Part shown: positions 23,901 to 39,100 of the stretch, in pieces
Layout of the letters: each line of letters begins with the position of its first letter
How positions within the stretch are numbered: position 1 is the first letter of the stretch
From: Haliclystus octoradiatus
Lineage: Eukaryota; Cnidaria; Staurozoa; Stauromedusae; Haliclystidae
Length of the DNA stretch: 64,000 nucleotides
Assembly (NCBI GenBank): GCA_916610825.1
Contig: OU744454.1
Coordinates: 10,294,922 to 10,358,921 of the forward strand
Reading direction: 5' to 3'
Program-made: the position numbers and the translations under genes
The notes under the pieces: model-generated
What the model was told of the DNA's origin: nothing
What the model saw: only the letters and a program-made list of their open reading frames with translations
Database searches by the model: none

Positions 23901-25340
23901 CACTGACTCATCTGGAAATGAAAAGTGTAAAAGCACTTTTAGTAAGGCAATTATGCCATCTGCCTGATTTATTTCAAGTTCAGCAGAATAGTTTTCATTA
24001 TAAGCAATTTAAATGTAAGTTCAAATGGATACACTCTGAAACAGTCGAGTATTCTATAGTTTCTACTAGCTCTGTACAACTTTGGTGCATTCATCATTAT
24101 CTATAGTTAAGATTTTAGGTTTTTCAAATCCACATCTCGTCTCAAATGGTATAAAATATAGAAAATGACATACGACATAGTTTAATATGTAGCCATATAT
24201 TTTTTATGAATTCGTAGTCTGAGGTCATAATAAGAAATTAAATTTATATAAAGACTTCCTCTCTGTGTTGGTTGTACATATGTTCCTTTGAAAGAAAACT
24301 AAAAATATATGAAGTATCAAAATTGATGATTACATGCGGAGGGTAACTTCCATACTTTTGGCACACATGAGCGCTCAAATATTAAAGGATATCAAAAAAT
24401 TCTTTATCATAAAACTTCTAGAGGGATACTTTTTGACGCCTTTGTAAAGTTTTTTGCATAACATTTTTTATGAGTGAATCTGTCCTTTTGAAACAAATAT
24501 TTGGGTCTACATCTTTTTCATGATGTGAAACATTTTCATGGTTATTTTGCCAATTATCTACTGGAACAATGCCGTTGAAGCGCAATGGAGGCTATATATA
24601 TAACTATACGGGTTAACATGATAACAATCAATATATGCTTATGGAGAAATCCGATGCCGAAATACATTGCTTCTTATTTGTATGCATCATTCTAGTTGGA
24701 TTGCAAGCCTTTGCCAGTATGGTTCTAGCAAATGATATCATCTAAATATATTCTAGTATACATGAGTCACAAAGCATGTAACATACTACAATGGCATTTC
24801 ATATTATGACATCTGAGACAGTTAACTTATTTACAAACAATGCTATAATGCTCTGAGAAACCTATCAACCATGATCGAACTGATGGATCGAAAATATAAT
24901 TGAATAGCTACTATTTTTATCACCATGAGGATAGCATATGCAAATGATAAATACAGTTTGTTAAACAGAAGTTGTTCATGAGGGAATTACAAAATGTATC
25001 CAACTTTAGCATGACATCACCTCTGCCATAATTCATTTCCAGAGGCGTATTATGTTGATCAAATATACAATACATAGGCATTTGCATATCTCTCTGAAGA
25101 TGTTGAAATTAGAGAACAACATCCATCCATACTTCCGATATTACTATATTATCTACATTTTAAAAATATCTGTGTTCTGGTTTAGTTCCCGATTTCGAAT
25201 ATTTTTTACAAACTTAGAGTACATCTACGAATGGTTTGGATTGTAGATAAATTGAAGACCTTGGGGCATTGTCTTTAAAGAATAGTCTGCATTTTTGTTA
25301 AGATAAAAGTCTGACAAAATATCCACATGTGTCTTTAACA
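17992..25340. other. Long stretch without a convincing gene
   Basis: Only short open frames under about 105 codons occur, and none shows a motif or paired splice sites. Between 19,770 and 20,300, CAACTTTTG/GTTGAAAAG-type blocks recur in opposite orientation and may mark a decayed MITE. The DNA is AT-rich and otherwise without features I can name. Distal regulatory DNA of the gene to the right could lie here, but nothing shows it. Confidence 0.4.
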
Positions 25341-25523
25341 ATCTTTACAACAGTATTATCTAAAAAGAATTATCAAGAGACAATGAGCTTGACGTGATGT
25401 GGACTTGTATAATACTGGCTGCGCATCACTGATTTTTCATCATAGCAACATTGCATACATTCGAGAGCAGTCACCATTTCATGAGCTTTATTCGTGGTCA
25501 TTTGGTTTGTGAAACACACAAAA

Positions 25524-28500
25524 ATGATAATTATTGCTGTGTTTTCATTTTTATTTCTTCATACAGCAGATATAGTTAATTGCCAAGGAGCAATCGACGA
25601 TAAAATTATATTAAAGGATGGTTTGGTGAAGCAAATTAACATAGATGACAATGGCCAAGAATGGTTATCGTCTGCTTCTGTGACGAAAATTGAAGTTTTA
25701 AATAATGATAAATTCCCAAATTCTGATATACAGTCATGTCGAAAGACACCTACTTCTACGCCATCTTCTGGCAGCATAACATTTAAAGAAATTGCTCAGG
25801 TAAGAATTCAAAAATCTTTCTGTATTGTACACATTTAAATTAGTTACGATTATAGAAATGCGCAAGTTGTAGATATATAGGCTAGAATGTTATGTCACAA
25901 TAATTCATTTCAACTGAAAAATAATAACGGTTGAATAATTTTGTTTCCTATTAAAAATTATTCCAGCTATAGGATCCATTTTTAGACATTAAGTCATTCA
26001 ATTTCCTTATATTTTTTATGTACCGTTGGTAGTTTGTACTCCGTAGAACGTTTTGTTGTTGATGATTAAGCTAATTAGACCGAATCTATTGTTCGAAATT
26101 GAACGCATCGTTGCCAACAATATAATCGGCAGTAGCATCGTAAACGGAAAGTAATTCCTTACCTAACAATAGATTCATTATTAGTATTCTAGACAAAGCA
26201 AATGCAACGTCTTCTGTTATATGATTGTGCTTGTCCAAGATACAACGTGCCGAATTTTGTAAAAGTCATTGGAAATACGCCAGTTTCACCCTATTATATG
26301 ACTAGGTGTTGTTCCATTAATAGATATGTTGTTTTTAAACGATTATTGATGTATTTATTCCGTTTTCTAATTAATTAATGGTTTCCATTTATCAATAATA
26401 CAAACACGGCGATTTATATTTCATAATTCACTAAAGCTGTATACGGTATATATAATATATATAATCTGTAATCAGATTAAATTGCCTGATGATCACCTTG
26501 GCGTGAAACTAATAGTAGCAAATATGAATGTCTGATTTTTTCGTTTATTAATTAAAATAGATAAAAGAATCCTTAATTATTCCTTTAATTATCACTCACA
26601 ACTCAGCAGTACAGTGTGAAACAGTTTCAGTTACCAACTCACGAGCAGTGAAAAATTGAGCCAGGAATATGATTAAATTAAGGTTAAATGAGCTGAAATC
26701 TATATTTAATGTGACTTTTCTATGGTAATATTTCAGTGTTTATATACATATTATTATTGTTAATTATGAGTTACAGAGAGCTCTACTTATCATAGCCACA
26801 CTGAAGTCTTCAAGTGTAAATGATTTAATTTTGACATTATCGATAATGACAATATTGATACCGGTAATGACAATAGGTGGCCGAAGGATTTGCTACCAAT
26901 TGTATATAGTTTGTAAATGTTGTCAGATTGATTCAGTTCAAGATGGCTAGTCTGAGTTGGCAGCAGCATCGCTGCATGTAGCCCCTGTTGAGCCTGCAGC
27001 TGATAGTCTTTAGAATGCACATGCTTTGTCTAGACATATTGCGTCTGACAATAGTAACAGGAATAGCTCCAAAACTGCACTGCGGGGGTAGAAGTAAGTA
27101 TTGTGATTCACAATGGCCATTAAATGTTCTGTTTTTTTTATCCCATTTGGTGTAATTAACATAAACTGTTTACCTCTATTGTCACAAAAGTATTTCGATT
27201 ACTTCAAGGAATTTTAGTCATGAGAACTTGAAAATTTCTTCCTAATATCATGTCCAGAATCATGCATGACGCAAAGAGAACCTCTAAGTCCCAAGTTGAA
27301 ATTTATAGGCATATTTTTGAAGAGCTCTTTCCTGGGGATATGTAATTTATTGAAATACTAAAATCAAATCAATGCTAATCAATCTATGATAAGGTACAGA
27401 AGCGGTGACAGGAGTTGGTCCCTAGGTTGTTCCACTACTTTCGAGAGGCGATCCATCAAAAATGGTTTGGCACGCCTGAAAGTACAGCAATTGATTTTTG
27501 ATAGACATAAAATTGAAAGTACGGCTGATTCAGGCGTACAACACTGAGAACAGCGGTGGTTTAGTACAGTACATTCCTAGATTTTGAATAAATCATAATT
27601 GTGATCACATTTGAGTATTCTTTGTCATTTATTTATTTTATCGAAAATAGAATAATCTATCCCTATATCATATGCTCTTTTCCATCATTTTAATATGAAA
27701 AGTATATTAATTATGTCTTCCCTTTACAGATTTCAGAACAGAATGTCCCTGCTCTTTTCCCAGGATGCGGTAAACCGGGGCGGTAAAGTTAAAAAAAAAA
27801 AGCAACTGGTACGCCACTCTTGATTCGACGTATAATCCGACTTTTTTACTTTTCATGTCGGTCGACTTTGTACAGCGTACCAAAAAATGTTGGTAGAGCT
27901 CATGAAAGTACAGCGTATAACCTAGGGGTGATACTGGCAACCACATGACCCCTATAGCCGCTAAGGAAATGTGAAATATTTCCATATTGGTTTGAGAATT
28001 AATAATATTTAATCCTATTTTATTCAGTGCGTGCTGGAAACTTATTATTCCGCTTTTGATATCATGGGAAAAACCAACTTTTCAAATTTGCTTTATCCTA
28101 TTTCTTATTGATCTTTTCAATGGCATTTGAAGGAGACATTCTTAAATTAAAGTATCCCAGCCATTCCATTTCAAATAATAACACTGCAGTGCTAAACAGA
28201 CTACTCCATACATTAAACATTAATTTCAACTATAGATCCGTAATATATATTTAGGATAGAATATAATCTGGTTGCTAATTAGCAGTTGCAGACCCCCAAT
28301 AGGCTGCTGTTTTAAGGGAAGACACATGCAGTTATAGATGTAATAGTAATAAGCTATGTAAAACGTTGTCTCACTGATTGAACATATATATTTTTTTTTT
28401 TTTTTGGATTTATCATTTTTCCACGAACCGGGTAAGCTTACAGCTTTTTTTCACCGGGGTGTTTGGTTAATTTGTTAGTATTTTGAAGCTTGTGTGCGTT

Positions 28501-31500
28501 TAATAGCCGGGTGCCTTTCCTGACGCCAGCCTATCGTGCTCCGGACAGGGATTGAACCCGAGACCCGTGGTCCAACGCCCTAGCCACTACACCAAGGCCG
28601 TGAGGGCTCAATGCAAAATATAGCAGAGCTTAAATAGTAAAAGTCAGAGAATCAGACAGTCATGTTTGCTACTTGAAGTTTCACGCCGAGGCGATCATCA
28701 GTCTTATTAGTAATAAGCTACATATAGATGAGCTCAACTGCATCATAAACTGCACATGGACTGCACAATCGTCTTGGGTTGAAAGAAAAGGAGTGCATAC
28801 CCAAGTATGTCAAAACTGTTGAACTGAAATTTATTTGTTTTCATTTTTATTCCAGGCAATTGGCATTAAACATCAACATCGATTAACAGATCCAATTGCC
28901 CCATCCTGTACTTTTGATAAATTTCTTAAAACAGTCAACTCGAGTGCAGTGCATCGATTGAAAGGGCAGTACTGTGATCCTGATCATGCGACTGGTGGCG
29001 TTGCATCTGGTGATTATGACAACGATGGATATATCGATCTGTTTTTCACTGTCTTCAACGGCAACAGCGTCCTCTACAGAAACAATGGTAGGTCACATCA
29101 GACAAGTACATGTTTATGGCCATTAGCCTTCTCCAATACTGCTCAGTGAGCGAACAAGGAACTGACTTCAGTATATACTTAGGTCAAGATGAGTTATCAA
29201 TGTGGTAAAAATATTCATCACATGAAAAAACATCAGTGACATACCAGAGTGCTCAAACTACCGAAGTAATGGGCAATGTATATACAATAAATAGAGTTAC
29301 GTTAGCCTGAATCACAGAATGTCCAAGACGTTTGAAAACCCAAGGATTGCAGGCCAGTGTGTGATGTGGAAGGAGCTGATTACCTTACAGATAAGAAAAC
29401 CTTTGATCTAATATTCATGTCTGAGTTTCTTATCACGTTTTCTGTGATAATTTACATTTCAGGTGATGGTACGTTCACTGATGTCACTTCCGAGACAGGT
29501 GTAGGACCCGTGATGTATGGTAACGGTGCCGGATTTTTTGATGCTGACCAAGATGGTGATTTAGATCTCTACGTAACAACCCTGGGTGACAATCGTCATT
29601 ATCTCTATATTAATTACGGTGGTCATTTCAAAGAGGAAGCAATGCTAAGATATGCTGATTTAAAAGCACCCAATAAAAGGGCATTAGGTGGAATGACACC
29701 CAACTTTGGAGATTATGATAATGATGGGTATTTAGATATTTACGTATCAGAAGTAATTCGACATGACTTTGGTTATGGACTGGTAAGATTTCTGTAAATT
29801 ATTGAAGCAATATTAACCTGCCAGAACTAGATAAATAATCCAAATTTTAGAACTCCATTGTGTTAATATTAAACCATCCAGCTATGAACTAATATATTTA
29901 ATACATAATATGTATCATGTTAATTAATCTACTTTTCTATATACAGTAGTAATCATGACTCACATATTTTACAGCAGAAATAAAGTACACTGCAGCTTTT
30001 TATAATAATAATAATAATAATAATTGAGCTTCGCTAATAAAGTAATTTGTCTTCGATCGTATCTTCACTATAGCCATCGAGATCAAGACTGTTGCACAAT
30101 CGAGGAGCAGCCAATCCAGGGTAAGCGTTTTATTGGATGCATTATTGTTATTACGTTGATTGCTAAACTCTTATTGAGATAGTTTGAGAACATTATGTGA
30201 TCAATGAGGGTCGATAAAGGATATAAAATAAAACCAGTTCATGTTAAATTAATTTCAATGTTACAGTTTGCAAGGGAAAATGTATCATATATAAAATAAT
30301 GCACGGAGTACTGCAGTACGGATTTGGAAAGTGTCTTCAAACGATCAGTCTGGTTGCTTAATTTGAAATGTTACATGTTTTATGTGCATGTTTCAAGTCA
30401 TGCAGACGCGAGAACATCAATTCTCATAAGACATCTTCCTAGAACTTTCTGATTGATTCGAGGTCGTTATATTCTTGCTTTGAGCTGGATATTATCCATT
30501 CTAAATATGTGGTTTGAAATGCAATTCCATTGAGAATATTCACGAAAACGTTAATAATGGAAGCAAATTTGGACGTTGGTTCAAATGAAATCTCTCTTCT
30601 AATTGTGAACGCGAAATGCTTTGATGTAGTAATTTGCCTTTCTGATTCTTTATCATATTTTCTTCAGATACTTCGAAGACATGACAGAAATTGCCGGCGT
30701 TAACTTTGATAATGTATGGAGTGTAGTCCCGAATCCTGTGCACGTTGCAACTTTCACATTTGGTTCTTCTTTCACGGTAATAAGTACAACGTGTGTCAAA
30801 TTACTAACTTTTGTTGCAAATATTTATACAATTGACAATACTGTGTATTCATTCTACTTTGTAATATTGAAATTTGTCTCAAATGATGCAATATTTCGAT
30901 ATGCATCGATCCTGTTAAAAAGTCTTTTTTGATTTTGAACAGGATTTTGATAACGACGGCTACCCAGAATTACTTATTTCTGCTGATTTCGACCAATCAC
31001 GCTTGTTCTGGAACAATAAAGATGGTACCTTTAGAGAATGCACTTTGAACTGTGGTATCAATCAGAATGGTGATAACGCAATGGGTCTTGCTATCGGTGA
31101 TTTCAACAATGATGGCAAACCGGATTGGTTTTCATCCGCTATTTATGAAAATATGTCTACATGCGGTCCAGCTGGTAACTGCGACTTTCCTGGCACCGAT
31201 GGAAATACATTATACATCAACAACGGTGATGGAACATTCTCTGATGTCACTGCAAAGGTAAGTGGCCTGAATAAGCACAATGAAATAATTTCCTTTAACA
31301 ATAATTCCGGTTCCGTTTTTAATATCAGCTATTTATATACTGTCTATTTTCTGATCTCATGATTATTTTCTTCCACAAAAGATCACTCACACTATACTAA
31401 TCAGGATAAAATTATAAAATGAATAGTAGATAAATAAATTACATGTAATCTATACAACAACGTATAAATTAGCATAGTATAGTCCCCCTAATAAACAAGC

Positions 31501-33106
31501 AATTGCGCTTAAGGGGTGCCTACAATCACGTAATTATGTCTAATAATTATTTGATTGAAATATATATTCATTCATGTTCATTTATTTAGGCTGGAGTGGC
31601 TAATGGTGGATTTGGTTGGGGTGCTGTTTATTTTGATTTCAATAATGATGGCTATTTGGATATTATTCAAACTAATGGTAAGCTACGAAAATCATATATG
31701 TATAAATAAATGCTCAGATGGTTATCATCAAGATTCATTACACGCAATATGCTATGTCATATTTTACTCTAAGCATGGCACTATCACTCGTTATCAGCTG
31801 AACATGCAATAAAAAAGGCATAACAGAGAATTCCCATAATCTAGGTTGGTTTTCTCTATAACATATGATATTTATTACGTTTTATAGGTCTGGCAAAATC
31901 CTTTGGTACATCCAAGTTTTTTTACGAAAACATGCGATTGTTTGAGAACACTAAAGTTGCATCTCAACCTGGAAACGTATGGACAATGAAAGAGGTAGGA
32001 AAAACATTAGCAAAATTGGTCTAAATACCTCTAAAACCTAAAAGACTACCTCCTGGCCAATCATTATAAATGTCTCAAGGTTGTTTGATCTTTTAAATAG
32101 ATAATGTTTTGTAAGTTGTGTGATAAATACTAATAATTATAATCAATATAAATAAGAATAAATGAAAGACTACAGATTTTAGTACTGCACCGAAATGTCT
32201 AGTCTTTGGCTTATATATTTATATTTAACGCTCTTTCAACTGACACCGAGCATTGTTTTACTGCTATTAGATAATATCTAATACTCAAATAATCAATAGA
32301 AATATTATTAAAATCATTAAATTCACAAAGATGCTTTTGTTAATTAAGAGTACACGAAACAGTAGATAGGATGTGTAATTAAGAAATGAATAATCTGTTA
32401 TTAATTATCGTAAAATTCATGCAGACATCTTGTTGTTGTTTTTTTTATTCCAAACTTTCATTATGCACTATACTGGCACCGTTTGTGATAGTGTTCCAAT
32501 TTATGTAATTGTTTTAGGCGGCTGTACAGTATGATATGCATTTTCATGGACAAGGAAGAGGACTTATCAAAGTTGATTTTGATAGTAAGTGTAGTAAACT
32601 TATTATTAAATTGTAGATGAATAATAAATATTTTAGTATAAATTTAGATTACATTTACCTTTGATCTGAAATGAGAAAGAGATACTGGATGCTCGTTGCA
32701 GCCCACAAAGCGATGAATACTATATGGGGAATACTGTATGATATGAATCCTTCCCATGTTTGATTGAATAATATTAGAAATGCAATGCAAAGGTGTTCCA
32801 AAACCTTTCGAAACTTACTACTGGAGCATCACAAATACCTTTCAAAGTTTTAAATCCTCCTAATCCATCCAAAGCAGTTTTTCTCTTCAATTAACTACTA
32901 TCTCGTTCATGCTTCTAATAACTTTTACCATTACCATTTTAGACGACGGTGATGAAGATGTAATTGTAGCTGCCAACAAAGGACATGCACAAATATTCAG
33001 AAATGAAGGCGGTAACCAAGGAAATTGGCTCAAAGTCGTAGCAAAGAATCGGTAATAACATAAATACTACTTACAAATTCTAATTGCGTCAACAAAAAGC
33101 ACTCTG

Positions 33107-33138
<32 letters not shown>

Positions 33139-36100
33139 ACTGTTTTTCATTTTGTTTTTAGTTGTCTTCAAAATTCTAATAAACTCTGTGAAAGTTACGG
33201 CGCAGTCATTACAGTTGTCCATGACAGCGGGAGACAACAGGTTAGTAACTCAACTGTGTTGCATAAAAATGTATTAATAGTCATGTTAACATACATTGTA
33301 ACTAATGATTTATTATTTTCTTAATTGTTGCTATTAACTAACATTTATTTTTCGAAGAACACATTTATGACACTAGTATAAAAGTAGTTAGTGTCGTTAT
33401 GATATGCATAAAAATGATCATATACTATCACTAACCTTATTTGTCGCATTAGATGCAAGAGGTAGGCTCAAGTTCTCACTATCTTGGCCAGAGTGAACGC
33501 GATGCACATTTTGGTTTGGGTTCTAGTTCAAACACTGTCACAGTAACTATCAAATGGCCTGCCCAGAACGTCATGCTAACCGTTAACTTGGTACCTGTTA
33601 ATACTGTACTCAGAGTGGTTCGCCCTGCAAGGTGAGTCTATAGTTGATCAAAAACATAAACATTAGCTGTGATATCATGATAGATAATTTCAGGGATAAT
33701 TTAATTGTATACTATAGTAATTTGTAATCATTGTTTTCCTATTTTAGCACTCAGCAAGTTTCATATGTTCAGCTCAATCAGTGCCCACAGTTTTCAATTC
33801 AATCTGTCACTCAGCAGGTATTTGAAGAAATATTATTCGTAATGGTGTATATTATATGTCATCACAAATTGATACAAAGACATGATACTAACTCCTGGAC
33901 TATTTCGTATCAACCATAACCATATCAATCTTCGCAAAAAGTGCATTTTGTCGGATCGGAAGGAATCGCTTAGCTTTGCTTAGCAACATCCCATATATCA
34001 AGTTACCGTCCTTTCGTGTCAGCCGTCAGGGAATCACCGCCCATGTAGGCGTCCAGGGAATGCCTCCTTGAAATTCTTGAAACCTTCTAATCCAGTCTCC
34101 ACCCATACCATTATTATAACAATTGTACCGCTACTTCCAGCCTACTACGAAAATATGACGTCCTGACGATGAACTTTCATTAACAGGTCGTTTTCTCAGT
34201 TATTGTTTTCGTAAAGAATGAAAGCAAACAGTAGATGTGGCACAATCAGAAATTATAAAAGTCTGACGGTTGTTCTTGCCCCTGTTGCACCCCTTGGATC
34301 CACCCCTGTTTCATGTTTTGTTTTTGTATTGAAATTGAATTTGTTCTGGTATGGTTGCATGTTTTGGATTCTTTAGCGGATTAAGGCATGCTTCTTAGAA
34401 GAACGGATTAGATCCGTTAACTGAATGCATACTTGATTTATTCCATCCTTAGCCGCAAGGCATGGTAGTTGAAGTCAGTGCAGACAAACGTTCACTGTCC
34501 CTGGTAGTCGCTGATAACACGAATAACGTCGATATTGGGTTAAAGACTTTCCAATACTCCATCACTATGTCACCAAATCCAAATGAATTGGATGGATTTA
34601 TAAAAACAGCAACAGTGACCCTTGATCTTCGTGCCTCCAAGTTCAGTGGATGTCCCATGGCTGCAGTCCATTCAGTTACTGATGAAAGGTATGCCGAAAA
34701 TAAAAACTATCATCAAATCTGAACCGCATTTATGCAACAACATATACGGTATTCGTTTTTGAATACCTAGAATCAATTATTAAGTAGATGCATGGGCTCA
34801 ATCAATTTAAATGACCACAATATGACATTGCAAACGTGCCAACTGAACATCCATATTATTCTATATATCAAACATTCGGAATTTTCAGACCTTAAGCAGA
34901 TTATTTAGCTTTTTCACACTTATTTCTCCTTGGTGATGTCTATTTATTGACTTTTTCCCCATTGCAATTTTTACAATTAAAGCCTTAAGTCAAACTATTG
35001 TTTAAATTGAAATTCTTATAATGAATCAAATATAATAATTATCAATATATTTAATTCATTCAATTTCATAGACGATTTGATGGTATTTCAAATAACAAAG
35101 CTCATCTCACTTGGGGTTCACCAAACACTGAACTGAAACGAGTCGCACCCAGTGATTATTCTGATGGGGTTGAAATGCCTGCTGGTGGATGTGGTTATGC
35201 TAAGATCTCACAGAATGCATGTCCCTATCCTAAACATTACAGTGGATACGGATCCACAAGACCATCGTCTAGACACATCAGTAACACATTGTTTGCTCAG
35301 GTAAGCAATATATTAAGTCAGTTGGAGCTTTTACTTGTTAGATGTATTATTTTAGAACATAAAAAGGTTTTGCTACGAATCTTTCTTGCAATCTGATTGG
35401 TTAACGCCTATGAAGCTGTCTCACGACATCAAGATGGTAAAAACAAAAAGGAACAAAAACCTACGAAACCATATTTTCAAAATGGCTGACCGCAGCTTCG
35501 AAAATTGAAATTCAACATGCCAAGCAACTCTCACCTTAGCTTTCATCTTGTAATTTGTTTAATATAACATATATAGATTGATGGAGACTCCGGATAGAGA
35601 ATTGGCACTGACAAATCATTAACTGTCCCATAGCGTAATTTATTGTCTAATAACTCAGGTTTGGTGTTTGTGTTGCAGCCGAAGAGCATTCTTAGCGCAA
35701 GAAGAATGAATGATATGACAATGCATTTTGGTCAGGTAAAAGATTAAATTATGAAAAAGGCAAATTGACTATTTGGACGTCTATACATTCCTTTTTGATC
35801 TATGTACTGGCAACTATTGCATTTCAGATACTTGCGATGCTGTGCTCACATAGGCTGATTTATCCTATAAGTTGGATTCGAATTTTTTAAAGCCAAAAGG
35901 CAAGGGAGGATGTTGACAATGTGAGATAAATCACATTTCTTTTGAGTTGCGGATTAAATGCCCCGAATCCAATTGTACTATTCCATCCGCGATCACAACA
36001 ATCATCTCAATTCAAATGGTTTTTAAGGGTTCACGGGTTGCCATATGCTTCATCGTAAAATTCCTGCAAAAATGATGCTGGGAGACACGAGTAAAGCGTA

Positions 36101-39100
36101 AAGAATAAACGAGCCACATTTGAAGTTATTCTATTTTCCCGAGTGTCGGACAACATCCCGAGTGCAGGAATTTGCGACGGAGCATGGTGAAAGCGACTGA
36201 AGAACGTACTTATTTAACTAAAAATAAGTCAAGAAGGTTGTGACTTATAATTTAAAAAGATGTGTGCCAGCAAACACTAGATTGCAATTAACATTATCGG
36301 TTGAGATGGTTAAATAATGTACTTTAAAATTCAATGGATGTCAAATAGAATTTCTCGTTTTCATTAGTTTTTCAGTCATGATATTGATCTTACGGTTGAG
36401 CTGCCGAAATCCACTCCAGAAGTTGTGCCAAATGGAATATGGATGCAAGTTGCTGTTCCAAAGGTATGACAGTCAAAATTTCACAATTTTTGTATAATTA
36501 AAAAGAGGAAGTGACAATATTGGAATCATAAGAGTTAGTGTATCATTGTTTTGTAATTTGGTAGCCAGAACATCGTTTCAATTTCCTTACATTACATTAG
36601 AGGGAATTAGAGGGAGAAATATGCCTGGAATATTCCTGCTTATTAGCATAAATTGAGTAGTACAGAAATCTGCTAATATCTATTCCAGGTATTACTGGTG
36701 AGAAAATAATGTAAACATTTTGTTCTAAAATAGACACCGAAAGACGACATATCTGAAGTGTGTTATTTATAAAAGAGATATTTCATATTCTAATCTTATA
36801 TACCATAATCGAGCAATGTGTATTTATTTATTTATTTTGAGCTGATATTTAATTTATGTATTTCTATCTCTTTTAGGGTGACACATATTTTGACCCAATG
36901 CGTACTGGCAACAAATATCTCACATTTCTAAGATCAGTATATAATAAGTACGTGAAGCTAGTAATTGTGTATATTGTATGTATAGGAAATGATCACAGTA
37001 GTGAGCTGTAATTCATATTCAAGTAAATACTCCATTACTTAGCGCTTCATGTCCAATTAATGTTATCATCATGATCGTCATCGTTTATTGATGAACCTGC
37101 TAAATTAACATTAACTTTTTTCGCAGGACTGATTATAAAACTAAGCTATCTGATTACTAAAGTAACAAACATAAAAAACTTTAAACCGCAACATCAATAC
37201 AAACTTTAAACAAAATTAAGAGCCAATGTTTATATCATGGTATTTAAATGCTTCTCAAGAAGACATTTGTCCGTCTTGTCACGCACAGATCAAAATACAG
37301 ATAAAATATTTATAAAGAAGGGTTCTAATGATCCGTCTATCTACTTGAACATTTCTGATTTTCTTTAACAACAACTCTGCTTAATAGGGAGTTCATCTAG
37401 CCCATGATCTGTAGTGGAGAAAATAAAGATATAGAATCTGTATGATGAAGATACATTTTGAAATAAGCTGCAAGGACAAAGGACTTGAGGGGCACGACAT
37501 TACGCCAACATATATATATATTGTGCTTATTTCATTTAGATCATAAAAATGCCAATAGTTGCTCAGCTGAAATAAACTGTATTTTTACAAATTTCAATTG
37601 TTTTCAATTCAAGATGTTCAGCAGTTTATCCAACTGGTTTACCACGTCAACAATTGAATGCAATTACATCTTTCATCGATGCTGGCAATGTCTATGGCTC
37701 AAACTATGCAAGAAGTCAAGAATTACGTTTACATATGAATGGAAAAATGAAACAGGGAACAGATGGAATTCTACCAGTAAGTTGTCACAAAGGAATACCT
37801 CATGTTTTCAACTCATTCAACACAATTCATTGATTAGATTTTAATTTATATGTTGTTTTTGTATGATAGAAAAATGTCAACCGTATTCCAATTGCCAATC
37901 ATCTTAATCGAGACGCTGCCCATCTTTACATGGCTGGTGATGTCAGAGTAAATGTCCAGCCTGGTTTAATGGCCATGCATTCATTGTTTGTAAGGGAACA
38001 CAACAGACACTGTGAAGAATACATGAAAGACAACCCAAATGTACGTATCACAACTCACAACACCGTATTCAATATATCCAATGAAAATATAGGCCGTTAT
38101 ACAAACCTAAATTTAAACACACATTTTCTATATAGTTGGGAAAAAAATTAACGTAACTTATTATTTGTATCATTTTATCTATAGGCAAGTGATGAAGAAA
38201 TATTTCAATATGCTCGTCGTTTTGTCATTGCTGAATTGCAATCGATAGCTTACAATGAGTATCTGCCTTCTTTATTTGGGGGAAAGACCCACATTCCTGA
38301 TTACACAGGATACAAGGTTGATACTGATCCAGCAGTCGATCACTTGTTTGCTACTGCTGCTTTCAGGTAAGAAAAATAGTAGATGGGATCACCTTCTGTT
38401 TCGACCAACAGTAGCCTGCGTCCAGACTAAAACGTTACTTAAAGGAAAGTGTAAATTTGCAAGCTAGGTCAACAGCGAATCAGCCACAAAGCGTAAATAT
38501 AAATGATGAACAAAATGTATGGATAAATAACATTGTCTTCTCACAAGGGAGCCTTCAAGCTGTTCTTCAAATGAAACTAAATCTTTCTTGTCACAGATAG
38601 ATATATTACATAGATTTCTGATGCTTCGTAACGTGCTGATAATGTGGAATGTTATCGATGATCATGTCTTAATCAATATGAAATTATAGTGCATTGAATT
38701 TACAACCGGGAACGAGGAGATGTTAGCTTCGATAGCGGAAGCAGATGATTTCTATATAAGTGTAATACCTTTTCAACAAATAGAGACGAATCATTCTTCG
38801 AACTATATAATTACAGTTTAAATAATTTTATCATTCGCAGAACAGTTAATAATCAACCTTGATTTAAAGTTCTAAGTAAGGGTTACTACCTTGCTACGGA
38901 CCTTGCCATGCACCCCCGGGCATGCACCTTGCTTTGGTCTTATGTATATTACATAAGTATATAATATAAGCCTATAATATTTAATCAGAAAAGATTTTCT
39001 GTTGGTTGTGGAATGGGGAATCTTGTTATGAGGTATACCATTAAGTGGACTATACATGACTCACATGGGATTGTAATAATAATTAGGAGCATATTTATAT

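Noticed and set aside
33453-33635. Separate gene starting at the ATG of exon 12
   Set aside because: The ATG is an internal Met of the ASPIC/UnbV domain. The exon is phase-matched on both sides.
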